In this document: piece after piece, positions 1 through 8,009 of the stretch
How positions within the stretch are numbered: position 1 is the first letter of the stretch
Layout: every line of letters begins with the position of its first letter
NCBI GenBank assembly: GCA_008711295.1
Contig: VUYV01000325.1
Location: 107,655 to 171,654, forward strand
Reading direction: 5' to 3'
Source of the DNA: Anarhynchus alexandrinus
Taxonomy: Eukaryota > Chordata > Aves > Charadriiformes > Charadriidae
DNA length: 64,000 nt
Program-made: the position numbers and the translations under genes
The notes under the pieces: generated by a model
Database searches by the model: none
Seen by the model: only the letters and a program-made list of their open reading frames with translations
What the model was told of the DNA's origin: nothing

Positions 1-803
1 GCCGCGGGGATTCTCCACCATCTAATAAGGGTTGGGCTCCACACCGCTGCTTTCCCTCCCGAAGGGGCATTAGAAGGGTCTCCCAGGAGGAAAGGTTTCA
101 CCGGCGCATCAGGGCACGCTGCAGCCACCCTGCCAAACTGCAGCGGACGGGGTTTGTGGTACGACAGCCAGCTCCGGCGCAGCCCGTGCCGTGCCAGCTC
201 CCGCTGGGGAGCAGCTGGTCGCGGGTGCCGACACGCTTGGTCCGTGCAGTTTCCAGCTGCACAGCCGCTTCCCAGCGGGCAGAGGAACAGAGGTGTTCAC
301 AGCCGTGGGCTCCTCCCGGCCCCGCTGCACCAGAGGTTCAAAACCCTTTAGCAAAGGGATGGAGCTGGGCTGGGCTGGGAATCCCACACGGGGCACCACC
401 TCTGAGAACCGAGCAGTTATTTTGAGGCAGGACAGGACAAATCCATGAGTTCTGCCTTTTCATGAGAGCCACTGACACTGCATGGGATCACAAAGCAGAG
501 GCAGGAGAGCCCCAAGCCCATTTTTGGGGGGCCTGAGCAGTGTCTCAGCACATCCCTCCACCCCAGCATCCCCAAAGGCTGAGCGGGTTCGTGGGGATGG
601 GGGTCAGAGCACAGCGATGCCCCAGCTCCGTCACTGGTTTGTCTGGGGCGTCCAGCCCCGTGACGGCAGTAGGAGGTAGGGGAAGCCCCGAGGGCTGCTG
701 AGCATCTCCAGAGCGCAGAAGAGGGGGTGCGTGGGCGCAGGCTGCCCCGCCGAGCCCCCCCAGGCTCCTGCCAGCGCCGCATTTCCCTCCTGCCCTCTCG
801 CAG

Positions 804-893
804 GCATTCCTCGTGATAGCGCCTGGCCACATGTGATTTACTTCGATCTTGGCACCGAGTCCGGAGTGCTGGAAAGCGATCACCCAAATTCTG
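804..893 (+). other. Exon-like segment (acceptor and donor), possible upstream noncoding or lncRNA exon
   Basis: A pyrimidine-rich tract ending in CAG (801-803) is followed by 90 bp and then a near-perfect donor, CTG|GTAAGT (donor at 894). The 90 bp are open in the frame reading through ..PRDSAWPHVIYFDL.., but I recognise no protein family. It could be an alternative 5' exon of SBNO2, an exon of an unrelated noncoding RNA, or a chance pairing of splice motifs. Confidence 0.3.
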
Positions 894-1056
894 GTAAGTG
901 CTGTGCTTCCCCTTCCCGAGAGGGACGGGTTCCCAGCAGCAGGAGGGCAGGATCGATTGGAAACCGTCCACAGCGGAGAAACCCAGGCGGGAGGCAGCTC
1001 CCGTTGCTTCGGCGGCAGCTCCGGGTCTGCGTTGCATCAGCCGCACTCTGCTCCCT

Positions 1057-1092
1057 GCCGGTCCTGCTGCCGGTCCTGCTGCCGGTCCTGCT
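1057..1092. repeat. 12-bp minisatellite, three exact units
   Basis: The unit GCCGGTCCTGCT is repeated exactly at 1057-1068, 1069-1080 and 1081-1092. It then breaks down in GC-rich DNA. Confidence 0.9.
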
Positions 1093-2258
1093 GCCCGCCC
1101 CGCCGGGGTGGCAGGAAAACAGGCTCCCGGGAGGTGAATCCTGCTCGGCCTTCCAACAACGGGCAGCTGGAGCGGGACAAGCCAGGGGCTCGCTGCAGGA
1201 CCCTGCCAGCACACTTGGGGTGTCCCCAGGCCCCCTCGGATCCCCCAGCACTGTCCCCCATCGATGGCTTGTGGCTGCATCAGGTTTCCCAACCATCTGC
1301 ACCAGCATCTTCACCTCCAGCTGGGAGATCAGCCTGCTCAGGAGCCGAGGGGAATCGGGCTGAGACCTACAACGCTCGTTGCATGTGGGCCACTGCACGG
1401 TGCACAGCCACCGCCGTCCCCTCGTCCCCTCCACGGGATGGAGCAAAGCCCAGAACTCTCGTCCCCGGCCCCGCTTCCCCACCAGGGGAGCAAGGACGGG
1501 TCTGCCCGAACATGAGATGGTTCTGTGGGACTGTCCCACCCCAGGATGGTCCCTGCCAGGTCCCGTCCCTGCACGGTCCAGCCCCACCACCAGCACAGAC
1601 GGTACCCTGGCACCGGGGCAGCCTGGTTCCTTGGGGGCTGCCGGTCTGCCCCTGCGGCTGCCTCTTCCCGAAGCTGCGGGGAGGCACGGGGCCAGCTGGG
1701 TGCAGGGCTCCTTGCTCCTCACCGCGGCGGAAAGTCAGGGGATTTCCAGGCTGTGGGAAAAAAACAGGAACCGGCTGCGTGCGACAGCGGCCGGGCTCAC
1801 CCCAACACAGACAGGGCTGCAGGAGCTGCTCTGCAGCATGCACCAGAGCAGAGCCTGCAGGATCGGGGCCCTAAAACTCCCATCTTTGACCCCATTTCCC
1901 TGGGATCGGGTGCCCCCCAGCGACCCAGCTACCCGGGAAGGCCTTTTTCTGGGGTAGGCAGACCGTTTCCCAGGAACATCCCTCCCCTGCGAGGGTCAAA
2001 GCATCAGCACACTCTCAGCCATGTCCCCAGCACATCACGTTTCTCCACCTCACGTCCCACCAGTGTAGGCACAGGGCAGCCCCAGTGTCCCCAGTCCCAC
2101 CACCCCAGACCAGCATCGCTTCTGCTGCGTTGGGGGTTTCCTCTCCAGCCCACCACAGCTGCCCAGCAGGGAGGTGCAGGGCAGGCAGGGCCACCATGGA
2201 GGGGGGGACACCCACACAGGGGGGTGCCAGGGAAGGCAGAGCCTCCACACACCAGGAG

Positions 2259-2304
2259 CATCCCTGCCTGCATCCCTGCCTGCATCCCTGCCTGCATCCC
2301 TGCC
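2259..2304. repeat. 12-bp minisatellite, nearly four units
   Basis: The unit CATCCCTGCCTG occurs three times exactly from 2259 to 2294. A fourth, ten-base partial unit follows to 2304. Confidence 0.9.
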
Positions 2305-2544
2305 CAGGGGCTGCAGCTGATGGCAGTGGGACCATGGCCCGTGCTGCCTGCAGCATGTTGGAGGAGCAGCCGCTGCCTGGGCACTCACACCCATCCAAGG
2401 AGCCCCACACCCCCCCCGAGTCTGTCACTGCTCGACCACGGTCCCCTCACAGCGGGTGACCCCCGAGAGCCGACGGGTGCCCCTTTGACTCCTCTCACAC
2501 ACACGCTCACTCTCGGGTGCACTCCCTCCTCCTTCAGGCTCGAC

Positions 2545-3080
2545 CCTGGGTTTCCCGCAGCAGAGTCTCAGGCATCAGATTTTATCAAAAAATAAGTAAT
2601 TTAATTGAAAGGTGCAGCAGCAGGGTCAGCCCGGGCCGGGTGCCTCCGGAGAGGGACCCTGAACAAAGAAATCCCTGAGCAGCGATACCCTTGTCCTCTC
2701 TACACCCGCCCCCGCACACTTCTCATGTGTCTTTTGGTCTAATGGTGATTTTTGGTCTGGGGTCTTCCAACACCATGTTGGATTGTGCCTCTCTCCGTGC
2801 CCGGGCCGGCCGTTGGCTGCTCTTATCTCCTCGGTTCACAGTCTCTGCTGAGGGTTGTCACCTCCTTATCTTCTGGTTTATGCTTCTTGGGCACCTGCGC
2901 TCGCTGGCAGAACGTGGGGAACTGAAAAGTCTCAGACTTAGGGAAAACACTACCAAAACATCAGTGTGTTATCAACATTTTCCTCATACTAAAAGACTAA
3001 ACACAGCACTGACTGTACCAGCTGCTGGGAAAAGCACTAAGAAAATTAACTCTATTGCAGCCCAAAGGCTCCAGCAAATC
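2545..3080 (-). mobile_element. Solo-LTR-like remnant of an endogenous retrovirus, antisense
   Basis: Read on the minus strand, the segment from about 3080 downwards resembles the 5' part of a common bird ERV LTR: a GAGTTAATTTTCTT motif, an AGCTGGTACAGT-like motif, a GTTGATAACACACTGATGTTTT block and an ACTTTTCAGTTCCCC block. It then runs through a GC-richer middle to an AT-rich end near 2590 that could hold a polyadenylation region. No gag, pol or env reading frame adjoins it. Boundaries and family are approximate because no consensus alignment could be run. Confidence 0.55.
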
Positions 3081-4550
3081 GAGCTACTCGTGCCAAGTAA
3101 AGCGAGGCAAACAGCATAAATCTCACCGTATTATAACCCTAAGTAAATTAAAACTTACTTATTTAAGCTAAACAACTAATGTCTCTCAACAAGCAGGGGC
3201 TGTGCTGCAGCCTCGCGGCTTTGAGCGTTTGGGAAATGCCCGTCGCGTCCCCGCAGCACCAGGTTCAGCAAGAAAAGCTGCGATGGGGGGTGAGTGTGTC
3301 CCAAGATGCCGCCGTCTCCTTGTGCTGCCGGAGCAGCAGCATCAGGCTCAGGAGGAAATGTTCCCTGGCTTTGTGGGGGTCCCTCGACAGTGGCCCCCGG
3401 GGCCATCAGGTTTGTGTCTGAAACGGGAACTGGGCTGGGACGGGGGGAGGAGGCGATTGCGGTATGTGAAATCAGTGGTTGTGGCACCATCTGCAGAGGC
3501 ACTGGTGGTTACGGGGGGAGACTGGTTCATTGCTGGATGGATCAGCGCGTGTTCTTCCAGAGTTTCTACTTACTCATATTTGTATCATACTAAATAAAAA
3601 GCTGTAGGGGATTTTAGACCCTGAAAATGCGTGGCTAGCTGGACTCCAGCAACTGCTCTCGGCTGAGATGGCTGGAGGGGACGAGGACAGTCCTGCCTGT
3701 CCCGCGGGGACGCTGCTCCGGCCTCCAGCGCGCCCACGGCCCTGGGGGCGGCGAGAGTCGGAGTGGGGGGATTTATTACAGGGATGCGACTGAACGGAGC
3801 CGGAGCCGTTGGTGTTAAGCTCTGGAGAAAGGGTATTTCAGAAGGCATGACACGACTGCTTTGATTAATTAGCGTGTGCAAATTAATGAAGTCTTCTGAG
3901 AGCAGCGCTCATTGATGGGATTAAAAGCCCAAACGTGACGAATGCTGTGCTGAGCTCTGAGCGGGAGAAAGGGAACCGTCCCCTCGGGGCCAGGAGGGGA
4001 CGTCACCAGAGGGTCCCGGTCCGAGGTGCTCCGGCGGTGCTGCGTGTGGTGTGGCCGTGGAGGGGGTCTGCGCTGGGGTTTGGGTTCCGGCAGTTCTCTG
4101 CTCAGGGCAGCAGCCTGTGGGAGAGGCGAGGGAGCCCGGGAGGCTGAGGGTTTGCTGCTGTTGGCTCTGAAGCTCTCCGAGATGAGGCGTTCAGCTCCTG
4201 GAAGGGGGAGCGGGACCAGCCGAGCGTGTCTGTGCCCGGCCAAGCGCACGCCTGAGGCTCCCGGGCTGTATTCCTCCAGGGCTGCTGTGAGAAACCCCAA
4301 ACCTTTTGTTCTCGTGTTTCCTTTGAAGACAGCTCCTGTGATGGCTGCGACACTGCTCTCTGCAGCACCAGCCCCGAGAGAGATCGTGCTGCGGGGGTTC
4401 CCATGCAGGGCCAGGGTCCCCGACTCCTTGAGCCCCTTCAGAGGGGACTCCCAGGGTGGGAGTGGGGATCGGGATCACCCAGCTCCCAAAAGGGTCTTCA
4501 TTTCCCCCGGCCTCGTCAGGGGAGGACTCCTACACCTCCACCCCTGCTCT
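3081..4550. other. Upstream intergenic DNA, nothing coding
   Basis: An AT-rich stretch (3120-3180) is followed by mixed-composition and then GC-rich sequence up to the N at 4551. Open frames are short or composition-driven. No conserved motif or splice-bounded exon stands out. Confidence 0.5.
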
Positions 4551-4551
4551 N

Positions 4552-5009
4552 TTCCGGCCCGGAAGTCCGTGTCCCCCCAAGATGGCGGCTGCGCGGAACC
4601 CGGAAGTGCGGAGAGGCGGCGGCCACCGGGCGGGAGCTTGAGTCCCCCTTCTCCCTCTCCCCCCCGTTACCGGGACGCAGGTAAGGGCCGGTCCCGGTTC
4701 ACCTCAAGCGGGAGGAGAACCCCCGGGTGTCTGCTCCCTACGGCGGCGCTGGGGGGGGGTCCTGCCGCTGGGCCGCTTGTCGCCGGTGAGGGGGCGGTGG
4801 GAGCCGCGGCGGGGCCCTCGGGAGCGGCTGGCGGGGGGGGAAGCCAGCGCCTCCGCACCGGGAGGGTTCGTCCCGTGTGCCCCGTCTGTGGGGTGGAGCC
4901 GGGGTTATGGCTGTGAAAGGGTGATTGAGGAGGACCACGGGGATGCTGCGAGGGCTGGAGCCCCTCTGCTGGGAGGACAGGCTGGGAGAGTTGGGGGGGG
5001 GTCAGCCTG
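4552..5009 (+). repeat. Second copy of the promoter/exon 1 segment, bounded by N on both sides (probable assembly duplicate)
   Basis: This 458-bp stretch matches 7187-7644 at a constant offset of 2,635 with no indel. I see only two substitutions, in the segment around 4793-4803. It carries the same ETS/YY1 elements, the same exon 1 donor (at 4681) and the same CR1 start. A single N sits immediately before it (4551) and immediately after it (5010), so it is an isolated contig. Near-identity and gap-to-gap boundaries suggest the other haplotype of the true promoter placed beside it by the assembler. A real recent tandem duplication is the alternative. Confidence 0.85.
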
Positions 5010-5010
5010 N

Positions 5011-5203
5011 CCTGGTGCAGGTTGCCCCGAGAAGCTGTGGCTGCCCCATCCCTGGAGGTGCTCAAGGCCAGGTTGGATGGGGCTTGGAGCAACCTGGGCT
5101 GGTGGGAGGTGGCCCTGCCCAGGGCAGGGGGGTGGAATGAGATTGTCTTTAAGGTCTCTTCCAAGCCAAATCCTTCTGTGATTCTGTGATGATGATTCTA
5201 TGA
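5011..5203 (+). mobile_element. CR1 LINE 3' end fragment, sense
   Basis: The segment has the typical CR1 3' UTR order: GTTGCCCCGAGAAGCTGTGG, a CCATCCCTGGAGGTG motif, GGCTTGGAGCAACCTGGGCT, then GATTCTGTGATGATGATTCTATGA at the end, near 5203. It begins right after the gap at 5010, so its 5' side is missing or mis-joined. It differs from the CR1 at 7562-8009 at several positions, so it is a separate insertion. Confidence 0.85.
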
Positions 5204-6011
5204 CACATGTCCCTTAGTCCAGGCTGCCCGTGCCCTGCCGTGGCTGCTTGTCTGGGGCTTCGCTGCGGGTGCAGAGCCCAGGGGGTTTCCCGTAAGGCAG
5301 CTGCATTCCCTGTTATCAACGGGATCATCCCCGTACCGGAACAGAGAGGCTGGAGATTAAACCGGAGTGCTGAGCCCGTGTGCCACACAGAGCCGCCGCT
5401 GGTGGCAAAGCTTCTCAGTGTGCCAAATCTGCGAGTTCGCCCCGTCCCCGCTCTGGCCGCAGTGTCACAGACCTCCTCAGTCAAGGTCCCCCCTTCCCTC
5501 CCACCGGTGCCTTTGGCAAGAGCCCCATGTTTCAAAAGGCCAAGCAGATAGCGGCGGTTCTGGTCTGCCGGCGCTTTCCTTCTTGGGGATAAATCAAACC
5601 CGAGAGACCCGTGCTGCCGCCACCACATTAGGGATGCCAACATAAAAATAGACCTCTCTGGCAGGCTTTTTTATATGACCCTGTTGGGATTTTTGTTCTT
5701 ATCCTGGGACTTAAAAGTGGCACATATCCAACATCAGCAACGGGAAATTTTTTTAAAAAAAGTATTACAAGAATGGGCGGGAGGGAGAAACAAGCAAGGA
5801 GCATGGGGTGTTTTGCCAGAGCAGTTTATTTTTCATCTCCATGATTCAGAGCTGATTTGCAGTTAGTTCTTAGAGCGAGACTCTTGTGGGATGGCAGCGA
5901 GCAGCATTCCTGGGAAACTGCTCAGGATTTAAGAGTTTCCCTATTAAGCTCTCCTGCTTCCTTTGCAGGCAGAGAGCTACTGCCCCTATTCTGCAGGTTG
6001 GACAACGGAGG
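5204..6011. other. Spacer between two CR1 fragments, nothing recognised
   Basis: Mixed-composition DNA with short A/T-rich tracts (for example 5748-5765). No gene or splice-bounded exon is evident. Confidence 0.5.
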
Positions 6012-6726
6012 AATCATAGAATCACGGAATGGTTTGGGTTGGGAGGGATCTTTAAAGGCCATCTAGTCCACCCCCCTGCCCTGGGCAGGGACACCTCCCA
6101 CCAGCCCAGGTTGCTCCAAGCCCCGTCCAACCTGGCCTTGAACACCTCCAGGGATGGGGCAGCCACAGCTTCTCGGGGCAACCTGCGCCAGGGGCTCACC
6201 GCCCGCACAGGGAAGAATTTCTTCCTCATATCTAATCTAAATCTCCCCTCTTCCAGTTTGAAGCCATTCCCCCTCGTCCTATCACTCCATGCCCTTGTCA
6301 AAAGTCCCTCCCCAGCTCTCCTGGAGCCCCTTCAGGCACTGGAAGGGGCTCTGAGGTCTCCCCGGAGCCTTCTCTTCTCCAGGCTGAACCCCCCCGCCTC
6401 TCCCAGCCCGTCCTCCCAGCAGAGGGGCTCCAGCCCTCGCAGCAGCTCCGGGGCCTCCTCTGGCCCTGCTCCAACAGCTCCGTGTCCTTCTGCTGTGGGG
6501 ACCCCCCGAGCTGGAGGCAGCACTGCAGGGGGGTCTCCCCAGAGCAGAGCAGAGCGCAGCAGAGGGGCACAATCCCCCCCTCGCCCTGCTGGCCACGCTG
6601 CGGGGGATGCAGCCCGGGGTGCGGGGGGCTTTCTGGGTTGTGGTACTGCATTGCCGGCTCATGGGGAGCTTCTCGCCCACCGACACCCCCAAGCCCTTCT
6701 CCTCAGCGCTGCTCTCCATCCAGCAG
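6012..6726 (-). mobile_element. CR1 LINE 3' fragment, antisense
   Basis: Starts with the reverse complement of the CR1 terminus (AATCATAGAATCACGGAATGG). It continues through the complements of the same 3' UTR blocks seen at 5011 and 7562, then further into the CR1 body. The long + strand open frame across it is translated antisense CR1 and not a gene. The right end is approximate. Confidence 0.85.
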
Positions 6727-7074
6727 AACTGGCCAGAGAGTTCGTTGCCTGCAAGCGGAATTTATTAACGAGGTTTTGGGGAAGACTTATAAGAAAATCC
6801 GCGCTTTTATTCAGCGCTCGCGCCGCGTTGCCTGCTACCCCGCAGCTGCTGATGGGAGGCGCGCTCTAATCCACACCGATCCCTCCGATAAAATGGCACG
6901 GCTGCACTTAAAAAAAAACCCAAAAACCAAAAAAACATATATATATACACATATTGATACTGGGGGTTGCCCCAACCCGGGTGCCAGGTCCCTCCGGGTG
7001 GCATCCCGTCCTTCAGCTTGGTGTCTTTGGCGACCTTTGCTGGACGCCGGAGACGCTTCACAAGGCCGAGGGGT

Positions 7075-7148
7075 GGCCGGGCCTTCCCTTGCCGGCTCCC
7101 AGCGGGGCCGTCCGGCCCCGCTGGGAGCCGGCAAGGGAAGGCCCGGCC
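7075..7148. repeat. Perfect inverted repeat, 36-bp arms with a 2-nt centre
   Basis: The left arm 7075-7110 is the exact reverse complement of the right arm 7113-7148, with only TC between them. Symmetry stops abruptly outside (T opposite T). The arms are GC-rich. The palindrome ends 36 bp before the first ETS site of the SBNO2 promoter. It could extrude as a cruciform or form a hairpin in a divergent transcript. It could also be a fold-back artefact of library preparation or assembly, since a perfect near-zero-spacer palindrome is unusual in a vertebrate promoter. Confidence 0.9.
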
Positions 7149-7184
7149 TTGGGGGCCGCCATTACCCCGCTTCCCTCACCGCCC

Positions 7185-7242
7185 ACTTCCGGCCCGGAAG
7201 TCCGTGTCCCCCCAAGATGGCGGCTGCGCGGAACCCGGAAGT
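7185..7242 (+). promoter_or_regulatory. SBNO2: SBNO2 core promoter: paired ETS sites plus YY1-type element in a CpG island
   Basis: ACTTCCGG (7185-7192) and CCGGAAGT (7194-7201) form an inverted ETS/GABP pair one base apart. A YY1-type AAGATGGCGGC lies at 7214-7224 and a third CCGGAAGT at 7235-7242. No TATA box is visible at a suitable distance. ETS plus YY1 elements around the start site are typical of TATA-less CpG-island promoters with broad expression. Factor identity is inferred from motifs only. The donor of exon 1 follows at 7316. Confidence 0.8.
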
Positions 7243-7315
7243 GCGGAGAGGCGGCGGCCACCGGGCGGGAGCTTGAGTCCCCCTTCTCCCTCTCCCCCCC
7301 GTTACCGGGACGCAG
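7187..7315 (+). other. SBNO2: SBNO2 5' UTR exon 1 (noncoding), start approximate
   Basis: A CpG-rich segment ends in a strong splice donor (ACGCAG|GTAAGG, donor at 7316) and lies directly under ETS/YY1 promoter elements. This is the typical layout of a housekeeping-type first exon. The next acceptor with conserved SBNO2 coding sequence is at 20786. The exact transcription start cannot be read from the sequence. It could fall anywhere around the ETS/YY1 cluster, so the left boundary is nominal. If transcription starts upstream of 7217, the ATG inside the YY1 motif opens a 19-codon upstream ORF (stop 7274-7276). Confidence 0.75.
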
Positions 7316-7561
7316 GTAAGGGCCGGTCCCGGTTCACCTCAAGCGGGAGGAGAACCCCCGGGTGTCTGCTCCCTACGGCGGCGCTGGGGGGGGGTCCTGC
7401 CGCTGGGCCGCTTGTCGCCGGTGAGGGGGCGGTGGGTGCCGCGGTGGGGCCCTCGGGAGCGGCTGGCGGGGGGGGAAGCCAGCGCCTCCGCACCGGGAGG
7501 GTTCGTCCCGTGTGCCCCGTCTGTGGGGTGGAGCCGGGGTTATGGCTGTGAAAGGGTGATT

Positions 7562-8009
7562 GAGGAGGACCACGGGGATGCTGCGAGGGCTGGAGCCCCT
7601 CTGCTGGGAGGACAGGCTGGGAGAGTTGGGGGGGGGTCAGCCTGGAGAAGAGAAGGCTCCGGGGAGACCTCAGAGCCCCTTCCAGTGCCTAAAGGGGCTC
7701 CAGGAGAGCTGGGGAGGGACTCTGGATCAGGGAGGGGAGCGATGGGATCAGGGGGAACGGTTTTACACTGAAAGAGGGGAGATTTAGATGATGTATCAGG
7801 GAGAACTTCCTGACTGTGAGGGTGGTGAGCCCCTGGCGCAGGTTGCCCCGAGAAGCTGTGGCTGCCCCATCCCTGGAGGTGTTCAAGGCCAGGTTGGACG
7901 GGGCTTGGAGCAACCTGGGCTGGTGGGAGGTGTCCCTGCCCAGGGCAGGGGGTGGCACCGGATGATCTTTAACGTCCCTTCCCAGCTAAACCGTTCTGTG
8001 ATTCTATGA
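7562..8009 (+). mobile_element. CR1 LINE 3' fragment, sense, in intron 1
   Basis: A continuous CR1 3' segment: GATGCTGCGAGGGCTGGAGC near the start, then the GGAGAAGAGAAGGCTCCGGG block, the AAGCTGTGGCTGCCCCATCC block and a TTCTGTGATTCTATGA terminus at 8009. It starts about 245 bp after the exon 1 donor. Its first 80 bp are repeated in the gap-bounded duplicate ending at 5009, which shows that the insertion predates the two copies. Confidence 0.9.

Larger units (their letters stand above)
1..2540. other. GC-rich upstream DNA, no gene recognised
   Basis: High GC makes stop codons rare, so long overlapping open frames occur on both strands. They are rich in Pro, Ala, Ser and Gly, show no domain, and shadow each other. 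In mammals STK11 lies on this side of SBNO2 in the opposite orientation, but no STK11 coding exon is recognisable here. The only structures I can support are two 12-bp minisatellites and one exon-like segment, listed separately. Confidence 0.6.

Noticed and set aside
417..2595. Long overlapping open frames on both strands (up to about 356 codons) at the left end of the window
   Set aside because: They overlap in several frames and both strands, are dominated by Pro/Ala/Ser/Gly/Arg, include minisatellite translations, and match no known domain. High GC explains the lack of stops.
1..4550. STK11 5' exons on the minus strand, expected from mammalian gene order
   Set aside because: No recognisable STK11 coding sequence or suitable splice signals were found. 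The neighbour probably lies outside the window.
4738..5181. Second SBNO2 transcription unit starting at the upstream promoter copy
   Set aside because: The copy is bounded by N on both sides and nearly identical to 7187-7644, so an assembly duplicate is the simpler explanation.
5886..7551. Open frames of 194-327 codons on the + strand
   Set aside because: The first part is translated antisense CR1, and the rest crosses the palindrome and the noncoding promoter/exon 1.
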